Notes: generated from the sequence alone by a model not told the origin. A DNA stretch of 64,000 bases from Gracilariopsis chorda (GCA_003194525.1 NBIV01000109.1:177826-241825); one strand, 5' to 3'. Positions 10,866-22,961 are shown, numbered from the stretch's first letter. Program-made: numbers and translations.

Positions 10866-13026
10866 TGCTTTTAGTATCCATAGAAAGCTGTGCTCGGTAG
10901 ACGGCAGTAGCTTGTTAGTGTAAAATGCATTAGAGTAGTTAGTAACCTTGTTTTCCCTTCGTCTCATCTTCCTTCCCTGCTGGTTACTAGTTGACAGCTG
11001 CGCTAGGAAGCCGTCTTCCTCCCAGCGCATGCGCCTGCATCGAAACCAGGGACTTATTCCCTCAAAATAAAAGTGCAACGACGGCTTTCGCTAACCATCT
11101 GAAGCTGTTTACAACCGGCTGAACAGCATTGACGTAAATGGGTGGGTATTGGGTATCATGAAGGTAGATAACGAAGTGAGGAGAGTGTGCTGACATTGGC
11201 AGCCTGACAACATGATGGTAGTCATGTCCAACCTCAAGTATGGCATTCGTAGGGGAGCCGAATATGTGAAAAGCTCTGAGTATGCGGCAATGTCGAAGCA
11301 TGAGAGGATTATGATTGGTTTGCAAGTGGCAAAGTGCTAGTGGGACAGGAAGAGTGGTGGTGATATGGATATGGGAAGTGGCATCAGGGGAACATTTCAG
11401 TGAGAATAGGGATATGATTGCGTCCGTGGGGCGGAAGTGCTAGCGGATAACTGAGGGCAGCGGAACATGCGTGAGCTCCTTTGTGCTCGTTTCCTGTAGC
11501 GCTTGTGTGGCGTTCTCTGAAGAAAAAGAGAATACTTTGTAAGGAACAGGTAGCGGAGCATGTGATTTGTGTAAGCATCATGCTCATGATGAGAGCGGGA
11601 GTGAAGGGAACAACGTCAAGTAAATTTTGGCGCAGTGGCAGTTCATAGGAGTCTCGACGGAACTGCTCGAATATGGGGACGTAAGAAGGGGGCAGAGCAC
11701 TAGGATGAAGCTGGTGCAGTGGATGGGAGTGCATCGAGGCACGGTTGCCGCATCTGACCGGGTAAACGGTAAGGGTTGGCGGTCTACCCGTGGTACTTGT
11801 GTCGAACCAAGAAACAGTCATCCGCGCAGTGTGAATATACTTTGCAAAAATCGAAGGCTTGTAGTTTGTGCTGCAACAACAGGTTTCTTTACTGAAGCTA
11901 TTCTCTGACAGGCCGTTGCCGTTCTGTCTCCTGCAAACTTTGAGGTAGCACGGGCTCTTATGTATCAATCTACGCACCCGTTCGTCCCCCCTGTCTGGTA
12001 GTTGTCTGTATCAATTCGACTCATTCCACGCACAATTACGCGCACGCTTGCTCACAATCTCACTGTCGGTTTCTAGATGTGCCCTTTCGTCTTCTCCAAA
12101 ATCAAACTGTTGCATGTACCACAAAAGAAAACAGATCCAAACGCGTCGGTGTGTAAGGGTTACTGGGCGTCTCCTGAAGACACATTATCGTGCCATCTGA
12201 AATACCCGCCGCCCGCCAAGATCTCAAGCACAAGCAAGCCGCAGTATTCACCAGTGAAGTTAAACTCCACTCTCATTCACCTATGCGCAGCATGGCTTCG
12301 ACCACGTAAAGGATGAGGAGCAGGAGTGCGCAGCGTCAAGCGGAAGCAACATGAAACGAAAGCGATATGCACTTCAGGGAGTGCGCGCCTCTAAAATGCA
12401 TTTGCGGTTGCTCGCGGCGTTCTTCCATGGGGGCTTTTACGTCGTACAGAATCATCACGTTGCCGCCGTTCTGCGATTTGTGCTTTCAGAAGACATGCAC
12501 TGTAAGGACGAACAGGTGGACATGTTACACACCAATACCACGTGGACACCATGGCAGCTCGCATTGCTGGGGGCTGTTGCCATGCGCAGGAACTCAATCC
12601 GCTTAACCGCCGCGCCATATGCAAGATACGGTCGGTAAACGGTACCGTTGGTAGCTGATTCAAAGAAAGTACGATTTTTTCCAACTGCAATTCCAGTTAA
12701 TTCTTGCTTCAGTTTGAAACCTTCGCTGTCTGAGGTTGGTCTCACTCAAAACCGCAGTGTTATGAACCCTAAAGGTTCCGTATCTCCGAATACGAAACTT
12801 TGTGCTACTCTCCAGTACACACGCTGCTTATCGCTCTACCAAGAGCCATAGAGCATTCCCATGGACTATTCAGCTCAAATTGCTTCCTTATGAATCCATG
12901 AGCGTAACTGCAATATGCCATTGGCAAATCCCTCATGTTAACGGCGCCAAATTCCAGAAACGTTCAACGTTAACTTCCCTGGAAGGTATTGACCGATTTC
13001 TCTGCTCACAGCTGATTGCAGCTAGC
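10866..13026. other. Intergenic region, no supported gene
   Basis: Several open frames of 80-200 codons exist on both strands (largest on minus, 11384-11977), but they overlap each other and have no recognisable domains, signal peptides or conserved composition. The right end (about 12800-13026) is presumably the 3' untranslated region of the minus-strand 5'-nucleotidase gene. I see nothing else. Confidence 0.5.
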
Positions 13027-14778
13027 TCAGGCTGAACACGTACTATGTTTGCAACTCCCAATTCTGTCCACCTGTGGTGGTGTAACCAGGGTTTCATCCA
13101 ATTCTGTTTCAACTCCAACAGTTTCATCCATAAACATCAATGACGAGTCACTGCTATCTGAAGCATATATTGCCGCATTGGCATCATTGATAGAAGCGAC
13201 GTCAGACCCCTTCATCAATACTCTTCCCTCTGTCACTGGCGAATACGGATCATGCTTCTCAAGATAGGTCTGTGTGGCTTCTCGAAGCATTGTTCCCCAG
13301 TCAACACCCTCTACAGGCCAGGAATAACCATCACCCCCTGCTGCGATATAGCTGTTAGTCAACAAAACATAATCCTTGTCCTCTTCCAAAGCCATTCCAT
13401 CAATGGTTACACTTTCGACAGTCACCATACTTCCGGGTGATTTTGATCCATCCACGTGCGCCTTCAATATCATGTTGCTCATACCACCAGGAAAAGCACC
13501 CTTGTTATCGGTCCCATACACGGAGAGACCGTGGTTGATCGCATCAAGAATTGCTGATCCCTTCAATGTCATTGAAACAATTGTGTTCCCAAACGGAAGA
13601 ACGTTGACAATATCACGAAGTGTTACCTTTCCTTCGCTGAAAGAGTTCCGAAGAGTACCTCCATTCATAAAACAAACCCGTGGAAGGTCGGATGCATGAC
13701 CAGCTGCAATGTGCATCATTGCGTCACATACCAAATGACCCATCGAGCACCCAGAATTGACATAAGATCCGTCGCCCGGAAGACTTTCTGGGCCTCGGCA
13801 AGGTTGTCCACCAATCACATCATCTGTTACAGTGGCTATAACTTCACCGGCTTTCTTAGCGACTTGATAGTTGTAGAGCTGTACCTTGAGAAGAACCTCA
13901 GGGTCGTATTTGACACGGAAGTCCACTGGGATGTAAGCGTGAGAATTGAGAAGAACTTTTCCATTTTCATCAAAGTTGATGTCGAGGACACCGATGTAAC
14001 GACCATGGGCATAAGTCTGGGTCACCCAACAAACAGAACCATCATCACGAGTAACCTTGACGGGGTACTGCCCCTCATTGAGATTGGTGTGCGAATGGCC
14101 ACCAATGATGATATCGATCTCCTTTACGTTGCGACAAGTCTCTATGTCGTTGTTATAGCCCTGGTGCGTAATAGCGATGACGTTGTTCTGCTGAGCACAT
14201 TGTTTGATATACTTGACCATGAATGAATCCTCATCTTCAATGGAAACATTATCCTCGACAGCCGCGAGGTCCAGGGTCTCTTTGGTAAGAGCAGACACCC
14301 AGCAGATGCCATGGAGATCAACAAAGCGAAAAAGAGGGAGATCCTCCATTCCCTGACCAGAGAAAAACACATTTGAAGAGAGAAACTTGGTAAGCGGAGC
14401 GATCTGACGGACGGTGTCATTGATGTGGGTGTTGCCGTAATCAAACTCATGGTTTCCAAAGGTAGCAAAATCGTACTTGATCCACTTGTACGCCTCAATG
14501 GCAATATCCTGCTTGAAAACGGTGTCCAGGAGCGATCCTTGTACCCAGTCACCGGCCTGGATCTTGACATCACACGAGAGCGATTTGAGAGCCGTAGAAA
14601 GACGTGCGATACCGGAATAACAGTTATCCTTCACTGAATCCCACCACTGGCATTTGACGTTGGAGTCTCCAACTTCGAGGTACTTCGCGTGGAAGTCATT
14701 AGTGTGGCAGAGACGAAGGGTGTTGGCGCGAACGACGGAACAGAATAGCAGAAGGGCAGTGAAACAGCGCACCGCCAT
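13027..14778 (-). CDS. 5'-nucleotidase family metallophosphoesterase, secreted
   Basis: An intact 583-residue protein starting at ATG 14778, with an N-terminal signal peptide (hydrophobic residues about 5-15, cleavage near ALA/RAN). The metallophosphatase domain shows all the metal-site motifs in order: HTNDFH (25-30), GDW (76-78), GNHEFDYG (108-115), THQGY (204-208) and GGHSHT (226-231). The 5'-nucleotidase C-terminal domain follows, with NGGTLR (372-377), LPFGNT (394-399) and the nucleotide-stacking SYIAAGGDGY loop (476-485). Family members hydrolyse extracellular or periplasmic nucleotides (5'-NMP, UDP-sugars) to nucleoside and phosphate. Length is normal for the family and the gene has no intron. 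About 40 C-terminal residues after the catalytic region are acidic/Ser-rich and could be a surface-anchor or linker, with no clear GPI signal. Substrate cannot be fixed from sequence. Confidence 0.95.
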   Translation of the reverse strand: MAVRCFTALLLFCSVVRANTLRLCHTNDFHAKYLEVGDSNVKCQWWDSVKDNCYSGIARLSTALKSLSCDVKIQAGDWVQGSLLDTVFKQDIAIEAYKWIKYDFATFGNHEFDYGNTHINDTVRQIAPLTKFLSSNVFFSGQGMEDLPLFRFVDLHGICWVSALTKETLDLAAVEDNVSIEDEDSFMVKYIKQCAQQNNVIAITHQGYNNDIETCRNVKEIDIIIGGHSHTNLNEGQYPVKVTRDDGSVCWVTQTYAHGRYIGVLDINFDENGKVLLNSHAYIPVDFRVKYDPEVLLKVQLYNYQVAKKAGEVIATVTDDVIGGQPCRGPESLPGDGSYVNSGCSMGHLVCDAMMHIAAGHASDLPRVCFMNGGTLRNSFSEGKVTLRDIVNVLPFGNTIVSMTLKGSAILDAINHGLSVYGTDNKGAFPGGMSNMILKAHVDGSKSPGSMVTVESVTIDGMALEEDKDYVLLTNSYIAAGGDGYSWPVEGVDWGTMLREATQTYLEKHDPYSPVTEGRVLMKGSDVASINDANAAIYASDSSDSSLMFMDETVGVETELDETLVTPPQVDRIGSCKHSTCSA

Positions 14779-15871
14779 GATTGGAAAGGGATGACGGCAG
14801 ATGGTTAGATGCAGAGACGGATAGATAAATAGACGGACAAGGAATTGGGATGTTGAGGAGACTATAAGCAGAGTACCTACTCCTCGTATGAGCCAGAAGG
14901 TAGATAGGTTGCGTGTGGGGACGCTCCGACGATCAGTTCGGAAAACGCTTGGCGCTCGTGGGTTTGTCAGGATTGGTTTAATCGAAAAGTAAATCTAAGC
15001 ATGAAGGAAGGAAAAATATCTGCCGAGATGAAGTACAAACTGCTTCCTATTGACAGTATTATAAGAGTTGAGTGATACCTCACTTCCGTTCTATTTGAAG
15101 GGACCTCAATCGATGGTGGCCCAGCTCAACCAACGCCTACGGCATGTATGACTTATGTCGACGAACTTGAGGCCAGAAATGCCCGAGTTCTTCCATATAA
15201 CGTGCTTATCGCACTACTGCCCAACGGGTAACCAATCATTGAATAAAACATATGATATCCAAATCAAAGCACCGATATCGATAACACCACCAATGGAGTG
15301 AGATAACGCTTTTAACTATGGACCGGTGGGTTATTTGCACTGGTTCGGTGCGACCATGGTCGGCACACAGATCTTCTGTGTCGCCTTCAACTTGGGACCT
15401 CTGTGTTCGGGCACGCGACACACTAACCTGCTGAGCAAAGGGGCTTCAATGATATCCAAATCAAAGGGCCGATATCGATATCACCTCGATAATTTCCTTT
15501 CCTTGTCCATTCAACCACTTGCAGAGTTCCCGTACAAGTACAATTTGTAACCCTGTGAGTGTCATGCGTACAGTACTGCCAGCTCCAATCCTATTCTCCT
15601 GTTAGGTCAACAGGAGAGTTCTTTTGATGTATAACAAGCTTTCGAAGCACCTTGGCGGTTTTGGTAGTGCACGGCCTTCCATGAAGCCGGCGATTGCCTA
15701 TACAATACTTCTGCCCACTATTCAGGCGTGAATACGTTCTAGTCAAGTAACATACAGCTTTGTCCTCTTTAGAATTGGTAGCCTAATGCAATAACATCTT
15801 CGTGGGATTCGTTTCAAATCGTGTCAAATATCTTTCAAATCAAAGAAAGGACCACTTAAACTTGACACAAG
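14779..15871. other. Divergent intergenic region with a 37-bp direct repeat pair
   Basis: This separates the 5'-nucleotidase (minus) from the glycosyltransferase (plus), so both promoters should lie here. At 15252-15288 and 15449-15485 an almost identical 37-bp sequence occurs twice (ATGATATCCAAATCAAAG followed by SSCCGATATCGATA...), with about 160 bp between copies. It contains palindromic GATATC/TATCGATA cores. No ORF here is convincing. Confidence 0.55.
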
Positions 15872-17254
15872 ATGCCTAGCGCATGGTTGTTCAAGAAGAC
15901 AAGAACTGTCACATATTTATGTTTGGACTTCGTACGTTGCACTCTTGAGAATGGATGCACTTTTCCGAAACGCTTTTGCGCTCTTAAATTTCATCTCATA
16001 TGGCTTGTTGCTGTTTCTTTCATGCTGACTCTAATATTGAACTCAAATCAAGCTAAACAACAGCATCCTTTCCCAATCGCTGAATCGCGAAATGTGGGGA
16101 TGTTCAACTTCGAGACCGTCACAGTCACAGAAATGGTAAGTAAAAAAGGAAATCGAACTCGTTATCTTCACAACATGAAAACACTTGACAACGTTCTTAG
16201 ACAAGATTATAGAAAGTGGCATCTACATCATCGGTCTATACTTGACTCACAGCCACTTCATAAATCTACGGTAAAGGTTTTGATATTTCGAGGGATGGCC
16301 AAAAACCTTGGACTTGGGGATAGACTACGAGCACTTGCGAGGTCATATCTTACAGCCGTACTAACTGATCGGTTGTTCCTAATAGATCTAGAGCTCTATA
16401 ACTCCTTTTCAAGCGTGTTATCAAGTCCTGAAGGATTCAATTTTGGTTTTGATCTCAGAAAGCTTTATATCAGCGATACTAAGAACAGAAATAAGATGTT
16501 GCCGCCACAAATGAAAGTTGTTCGCAATTACACGCAAAATGATCTCTCTGTTTTCTTATCCGAAACTCCGGTAATAGTCGTGGATGACTACCATGGAACA
16601 GATTGTAGAGAGTTATGCAAAGCTGGGACACAGATGGTGAGTTCAAAAATTAAAGATGCATTTAACAACATGCGGAAGCCGTTCCCGAAATGCGCAGAGA
16701 TCATGCCGTTCGTTATGAACGTTGTTTTTCGACCAACAAAAAAGTTTCGTCGGTATATTAAGCATATCGAAAGTCACCTCGGAGAAAACTCCCGTGCGCC
16801 GTACATATCCATCCATGCCCGAATCGGAATAAGTTTCAACGAAACAGGTAGCCGCTTTAATTTAACGGAGCATAGGCTGACTGAAAAGTCGTTGGCTACA
16901 TGCATGGCTCGGAATGTATTTCTGGAAGCATATCTGCGCAATATTTCAGTACCGTTTACTTTCTTTATTTCTACCGATACTCCACCTTTTCGCAAAACTC
17001 TTGAACAGGAAATACACAAATTTGACCGGAAGGCAAATGTATTTTTCGGCTCATGGGAGCCATTTCACATAAGAAATTTAAAGAATAAGGAGCCATCTGA
17101 CGAAGAAAAACTGATGAACATTTTTGCGGATATATACTTTTTATCGCACGGGGTTTTTATATTTCATATTCCATCGGGGTTTGCTAATTTAGCAAAGTGG
17201 TTTGGTTCTATGACAATGGAAGACTCCAAGGTGATCACTTTAGAGGAATGTTAA
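15872..17254 (+). CDS. Type II membrane glycosyltransferase, fucosyltransferase-like
   Basis: An intact 460-residue protein from ATG 15872. A cytoplasmic head of about 40 residues is followed by one membrane helix (about 41-57, HLIWLVAVSFMLTLIL), the topology of Golgi glycosyltransferases. The lumenal part has GLGDRLRAL (147-155), the glycine/arginine loop found near the nucleotide-sugar site of GT23/GT37/O-fucosyltransferase-like enzymes, and a YISIHARIG segment (about 311-319) that matches the conserved IHxRxGD-like strand of that superfamily, although with IG instead of GD. A late Ser/Gly block (HIPSGFANLAKW) matches the typical SGF(S/A)xxA motif. The likely role is transfer of a deoxysugar or related sugar to cell-wall or glycoprotein substrates in the Golgi. 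The exact donor and acceptor are not predictable. No intron is evident. Confidence 0.8.
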   Translation: MPSAWLFKKTRTVTYLCLDFVRCTLENGCTFPKRFCALKFHLIWLVAVSFMLTLILNSNQAKQQHPFPIAESRNVGMFNFETVTVTEMVSKKGNRTRYLHNMKTLDNVLRQDYRKWHLHHRSILDSQPLHKSTVKVLIFRGMAKNLGLGDRLRALARSYLTAVLTDRLFLIDLELYNSFSSVLSSPEGFNFGFDLRKLYISDTKNRNKMLPPQMKVVRNYTQNDLSVFLSETPVIVVDDYHGTDCRELCKAGTQMVSSKIKDAFNNMRKPFPKCAEIMPFVMNVVFRPTKKFRRYIKHIESHLGENSRAPYISIHARIGISFNETGSRFNLTEHRLTEKSLATCMARNVFLEAYLRNISVPFTFFISTDTPPFRKTLEQEIHKFDRKANVFFGSWEPFHIRNLKNKEPSDEEKLMNIFADIYFLSHGVFIFHIPSGFANLAKWFGSMTMEDSKVITLEEC

Positions 17255-18428
17255 AAAGGAGTTGAGCACAACGTTTTTGCATGGCTCAGAGCTGATAAAC
17301 CAAAACGACGATGAACAAACGATGGACTGTTCTTTTGTGACAGAAACGTAGAGCTATAAGCTAAACCATGGGCGATCACTGCGTTCAGCTTGCAGTTTAC
17401 ACCGATAAGAGATAGTAAGTAGCTTGTAGCTTCATGTGGTAGACGGGAAGGCTGCTGGAATTTACATAAAAGCGTGTCAGACAACCTTAACTTCCATTTG
17501 GAATAATTAGACCTCATTTCCGGTCCTACTACTATAATTTTTGATCATTTTTGTTTACCAGAAATTTCAAAACGTGAAGACTGAGCTGTGTACGACAAAA
17601 AGAGCTATAGATTCATTCTATTCTGTGTGAATAACGACAGAAATTCGACTGCATTGAGTGCCGGTCAGCATATTGCCCATCCGGCATGAAAAGGCGGTGC
17701 AGTATTGAATGGTGAGAAGAACGTGGGCGGCAACAAAGAGGGGATGATTTTTCGAGCATTCGTCTCAAGATGAAAGGGAAGCGTTTCACATGTCTCACAA
17801 GACGGAAATGAACTATACGCTTTAAGACGATACCCTTCAAAAAATTAGATGGTTGAATCGCAGATAGAGTTGTATTAGAGCGCACAACGGGAGCAGGTTG
17901 ATAGAACTGTGGTGAAACCATTACACACTGAGTTGATGATGGCTTCAGTTGATCAGAATGAATATGAATCGCGAGTGGCAGTAATTCTGACCCGCACCGC
18001 TGCTCAGCGAATTTCTACATAAGCCTCAATCCATGACATTTGTCTTCGGCCGTCCTCAACGAAGGACACGGATACCGTTTTGGTCGATCGGTTTCCACTT
18101 CTTCGTCTTCGTCTTCGTCTTCGTCTTCGTCTTCGTCTTTTGTTTGATTTGGGGTAGCCGACCAGCCACCGTCGCACTGAGAAGATTACAATGCACAATG
18201 ATGCACTCCGGTAGGCGAAAGAACGAATCTGCTTGGACGCAGATGTTTCCGAAACTGATACAACATCATTCGTTCTGTTACATGCTGCTCCTTCTGGTGC
18301 GAGCTATAAGCGGAATAAGATGATGTAATATTACTGCAGCTTATGTTCTGCTCAAACTTTAGCTTGAGCTCTGATGTATACCTTACTCATGCTTCTACAA
18401 ATCTTGGGATGATTACCCCTCTGTATCT
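17255..18428. other. Intergenic region with (CTTCGT)n microsatellite
   Basis: No supported gene. At about 18098-18140 there is a CTTCGT hexanucleotide repeat (seven units). The short open frames on either side of it translate the microsatellite and are not credible. Confidence 0.6.
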
Positions 18429-19275
18429 CTAGAAAACGGGTACAAGCCGATCCGCCTTCACGAGGTGTACCCGTCTTCCTTCCGCCAAAGAAGGAAGCGA
18501 AATGGACAAGCAATTGGGTCTCTCACGGAGACCAACAGCTTTCCAGCCATCAAAAAATAAAAAGATCAACACACGACTAACCGTCATGCAGATTAACTGC
18601 CGAAGCCTGCTCTCCGCGGGCAAGAGGGCCCGTCTCGCGAAGGCGGCCCATAAACACGATGCAGATATCCTCTGCATCCAGGAAACATACCTAGGAGAAG
18701 GAGAAAACACCCCTACCAAACAAGGATACGCGCTGGTAGGGCGATGTGATCCGAGCGAACAATATACCGTACCAGACGGGCGAAGCGGTGGCACAGCCAT
18801 ATACCAACGACTTGGTCTTGGGGCAGATCTCATATAGATCGGGAATAGATGCAGTCACTGCGTCTATACGAACCAAAAGAGGATTACTGCGGCTGACAAA
18901 CGTATATGTCCCCGCCCCAGCACGAGGCCGAACCGTGGTTGGACTACCTTTGCGAAGAAGACGTGATTGTGGCAGACTCTAACACGTGCGGATCATGGTT
19001 TGCGGATAGAACCGAGGCGGCTGGCATTGCTCTGGAGGAAACCATTCACTGTGCTGGGATATTATCGAACGGCCAGGTTCGAACCACAGGCGCGAGCGCG
19101 GTAGTTCGTAGGATAGCGCTGCTGGAGTCCAATAGGACAAGCAGTGGCTGGTTGGTGCGATGCGCTGAGGTCCAGAGGACAAGCGAACGCGGGGTAGCAC
19201 GGCAGGCGCGGTAGGCGCGGACGTAGCTGAAAAAGATAGTTTAATCAAGTAAAGTTCGTTGTTGTTATTATTATT
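18429..19275 (+). mobile_element. LINE fragment: endonuclease N-terminus joined to 3' end
   Basis: 18502-18837 encodes the start of an apurinic-type endonuclease: MQINCRSLL near the start and ILCIQETYL with the catalytic Glu. A frame change near 18838 is followed by a middle portion (about 18838-19050) with DSNTCGSWFADR, equivalent to the usual GDFN motif. The sequence then jumps to an apparent LINE 3' end with the tail GTTGTTATTATTATT at about 19258-19275. The endonuclease C-terminus and the whole reverse transcriptase are missing from this piece, so it is an internally deleted, dead copy. APE-type endonuclease LINEs nick DNA for target-primed reverse transcription. Confidence 0.75.
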
Positions 19276-19439
19276 GGCAACAGATATTACACTCTCAACT
19301 GCTACTTAAGTACAATCAAGTATGGAGTTACACGCATATGCATTGATCACACTTTCAACAATGCCATACATCACTTTGAATTCATCTTCGTCATCATAGA
19401 CATCAAACATACGCGTCAATGTACACTTCATCCGACTAC

Positions 19440-20026
19440 AGCCTTCTTCTCCAGTTTACACGATTTCCAATCACGTAGACCTTCCACAGAGAGTTGTACT
19501 TCAAGCATAAAAGGCTCCAATCCGCAGAGACCCGTCGACTGGTACACAAAGAGATATAGACATAACCGCTATTCTACTAATGTGGACATCATACGCCAAG
19601 TGGAAAGCCCTTCCAGAACCCTTTTCAGACCATCACATAGGTCTAACTACACTCCAAGTAGGACCAACTTCCGCAATGGTACACAACATGAAGAAATGGA
19701 GATTCAGAAAGGCAAACTGGCCAAAGATCCAGCCGGTGGTGGAAGTCGAACTCTATGAACATCAAAACTGGCCGAAATATGGCCAATCATTGACCAAGAT
19801 GTGGCCTTATAAGTCCAAAATTTGGAAGAACGTGTATATAAGAAAAAACAACAAGTTCAGATTCAGACTAGGTGGCCGAAAGGTGGCCAAAATATGTTCG
19901 AAGTTTGGTCATGACGCCGAACATATTTTATTTCTCTTGACCAAATACACTTTCTGCCAAGTGTTAGTTTTAAAAAGTGTTAGAATTAGTTATTATTTAC
20001 ATTTCTTTGAGTATAGCTTGCTCTAG
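19440..20026 (+). pseudogene. Second LINE fragment: endonuclease C-terminus
   Basis: The frame through 19580-20026 contains WKALPEPFSDHHIGLTTL, which matches the end of an APE-type LINE endonuclease (the catalytic SDH motif), and then MKKWRFRKANW, the usual linker to the reverse transcriptase (Trp/Lys-rich). The sequence after about 19740 no longer looks like LINE protein. It fits the part missing from the fragment at 18429-19275, so the two may derive from the same LINE family or from one rearranged insertion. No reverse transcriptase is present. Confidence 0.65.
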
Positions 20027-20040
20027 CATCAATTTGAACG

Positions 20041-20722
20041 AGCACAAACCAAAAAGATTTATTCTACTTGACCTGCTGAAGAAAACGGCTACCTATTTGC
20101 CATACCAAACTGGCTTCAAAACCGAGTTGAAATCTTCGTGACATCCTGTCAATATGACATGACAACATGTTCATGTCAAAGAAGTCTTGGTTGACCCCGT
20201 GGCCACATAGGCTCTAAAGTACACGTCGCCTGCTACTCACAACGTTGACAGACACTTCACACGGTACAGCAGGGATCGAACGGTCATGGAAGATTCCCGA
20301 GAGAATCGTGCCAAGTCATCACTGGCACCTTGGGTTCATGCCAGATCATCAAGACCTCGTCTGATGACAAGTCATCAGCATGGATGGAATTTGCCAAAGG
20401 CATCAAACGACTAGATCTGGCACTGAACCCGGTAAACCAGTCGCGTACGGAGGCCAGCACGAACACCAAGCATCATACCGTTTAACTCGCACGAATTCTC
20501 ATCGACTAGTGGCACTGATAGAAGTAGACTAGAAACTCTATGTAAACCCTGAGGGATGTTCCGAGCTTCTAACTCGGATCATCACCATTGACTTCCAACT
20601 AATTCAACCACTGCACCTCTGTTCCTAACATTGGTAGCATCGCAAGTAAGTATTGCGCTTACCTGAAACAGGTGACCATCCAGCCTTGGTGGATTTTGCT
20701 ACACAAACGTTCCCAAGTTTGG
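20041..20722. other. Transposon-rich debris, no clear gene
   Basis: Short interrupted reading frames. A roughly 65-codon open stretch on plus (about 20283-20483) shows no domain I can name. It probably belongs to the decayed retroelement sequence on either side. Confidence 0.4.
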
Positions 20723-21502
20723 ATGAGCCACAGACATCCAGATCATACTGACTGTTTATTTCTGACAAATTGTATGTTTCCAGTGAGCCCAATACTCCGA
20801 TCCAGCGTACTGCCGTCCTCGCCGTCGGTGTACACCAACACCGACATATCCTCCGAACCACCGTCAACACCGCCACCGCCACCACCCGTGAACCTTGCCG
20901 ACGCTGGAACCCCCGTAGCTGACCGCAGCTTCTCCTTCAAAGCCCGTTTCCCTTCACCCGAACCAGTGGACAACCTCGGTTCGCTTGATCCCCGGACGCC
21001 TTGTAGTCAACCACCATCTCCCGAGCCAGTGGACATAGCCCCAGAAGCCTCAGACGAACGTCAACCAACTTCAATTGTGTACAAACCTACAGGAGTCCAA
21101 ATAGTCGGGAAACGTATTCGTCAAGCGTACTACTTCGCCAATCAGAACCGCAGACGCGTCCTGCCGATCAGTGACTCCGGAAACATCAACCTCTACCGTG
21201 TGGCGAACGATCGCATTCGTCGCCAGAGAAAGCGTGCACTTCATCGTCGGCTTGGTACACCTAGGTTTGACGACTGCAATTTACGTTTCAACAGCGGCGT
21301 ACAACTTGAGGAACACCTCCACGGAACCAAACACAAAAATAAGGTGTTGTCAAAGACGTCACCACCTGGTTGTTTTATTTGCCGTATACCGTCGTTCAAC
21401 AACTAGAAGCATTACAAGGACCACCGCAGAGGTAACAAGCATCGTCTGGTTAAAGAAAAGGAAAAAAGGCGTCAACAGAAACATTTCAACGGCCGTTTTT
21501 AA
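20723..21502 (+). pseudogene. Gag-like protein with two C2H2 (U1-type) zinc fingers
   Basis: ATG at 20723 (a weaker GTG at 20672 is in frame). The N-terminal 120 residues are Pro/Ser-rich with a PPSTPPPPPPV tract and a twice-repeated SPEPVD motif. The C-terminal part is basic (RRQRKRALHRR) and carries a zinc finger remnant with the spacing of U1-type fingers, CNLRFNSGVQLEEH..GTKH, whose first Cys appears lost. A second finger begins CFICR... and is cut by TAG at 21404-21406, after which the same frame continues with KHYKDHHRGNKH to about 21502. U1-type C2H2 fingers of this kind occur in the nucleic-acid-binding part of some retrotransposon gag proteins. Host gene origin cannot be excluded. 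Confidence 0.5.
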
Positions 21503-21902
21503 CCCGGTAAACACAGTTCTGCAAAAAGTTAAAATTGGTCGTTCTACCCTTTAAGCTACCGTTTGTGGCTGTGTTCAAGCTCCCACTGCGCCAAGATTAC
21601 CAAGCTTTGTCCAGGGAGAAGTAGCCGTACAGGCCTTACTATCTTCCCAATCTCTTGACCCCTGGTAACCTCAGCTCAAGGAACTCTACTTTAGCCACTC
21701 CGACACGCTTCCTCGTTCTCACAGCGAAGGGATTCGAACTCGAGACCTCAAAATTGCGATTAATTTCCTGAAACCACACATCGTACTGTTTTATTCTGGC
21801 AGAATTCCGAAAACATCCGCAATATAATTAACGAGATCCAAATTTGGGGCCCGAAATTCCGACCCATTTGGCAAGGTTTTTTGTTTCACTTGATTCCACG
21901 CA

Positions 21903-22559
21903 ATGTCAAGCACTCCGAGCAATACCGCGCCCTCACCTCAGTCCCGCGCAAATCAGATTGTCCAAAACCTGGGACGAGCGCTGGAAGATACACGTGGTAG
22001 AATGGAAAGACTGGAAAGAGAAGCCGAACAAAAGATCTCATCGCTCGAGTCCGCTCTCACCCTCCTCCTGAGTTCTAGAGGCGAATATTCTTTTGAACCA
22101 AAGATCAATAAACCGCCTGTGTTTAGTGGAAAGCAGAACATTGATAGTTGGATCACACATGTCCGGAACTATCTGGAAGGAACCTCAAACGACAAAGCAC
22201 TTCCCATAGCGCTCAGCTATATTGGTGGAGCAGCTCACGAGTGCTACCTCGCCCAAGTAAAAAGTGGAACAGACTTTACCACACTCGACCAGCTATTTGA
22301 CGTTCTGGAGACCCACTTCAGGATAGTGAACAAGGAAAAACTTGCTCGTGATAAACTGAGCAAGTGGGAACAAATGAAGGACGTCCAGCAGTACAATGAG
22401 GATTTTCTGAAGATCATACTGGATATTCCCAATATCAATATGGAAGAACAGGTAGACAGATACACAAAAAGAGGACTGAAGAGCTTTATCTGGAAAGAGA
22501 TTTGTACCAAGGAATACAACTCTGTCACAGAGGCGATGAAAGATGTGGAAAGAGTCTAG
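21903..22559 (+). pseudogene. Gypsy 1 gag
   Basis: 218 codons from ATG 21903. A coiled-coil N-terminus (about residues 20-55, EDTRGRMERLEREAEQ) is followed by a retrotransposon-gag capsid-like domain: KPPVFSGKQNIDSWITHVRN (about 72-91), ALSYIGGAAHECY, the LFDVLETHF block and LSKWEQMKDVQQYNEDF. This is the classic gypsy gag pattern. A TAG ends the frame at 22557-22559, but the frame reads on with SVYKRGGSSEFGGG. No zinc knuckle is seen. Confidence 0.85.
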
Positions 22560-22961
22560 TCAGTGTACAAAAGAGGGGGTTCCAGTGAATTTGGTGGAGG
22601 AGCGGCGACCACTGGCACAATAATGGACCCGTACCAATGGAAATTGAAGAAGTGAAGTTAGAAAAGCTTACCGTAGAAGCCAGAGAACACTGCCGCAAGA
22701 ACGGGCTTTTTTCCGTTGCAGAGGACCAGGGCACAGAGGGAACGACCCGCGCTGCCCAAAAACCTCTCAGAAGAACTGACTCAAATTTCGTCAGTTCCAG
22801 TTGAAACCACCGTAGCCACAGAAACAACCAAGATCTCCACGACTTATATCAAGGTCGAAGAACGCACGGAACACCCGAGTGCGAATACCAAATTAGATCA
22901 CAAGAAATACAGACATTTAACGTCAAACCTTGCATCACCATTTGAAACCCCAGCCCCATGA

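Noticed and set aside
11384-11977. A 197-codon minus-strand ORF
   Set aside because: No recognisable domain, signal or conserved composition, and plus-strand frames overlap it; length alone is not enough in this GC range.
21725-21755. A GAGTTCGAATCCC B-box-like sequence on minus, suggesting a tRNA gene or a tRNA primer-binding site
   Set aside because: The T-stem does not pair, no D-arm or anticodon arm can be drawn, and it does not adjoin a recognisable LTR end.
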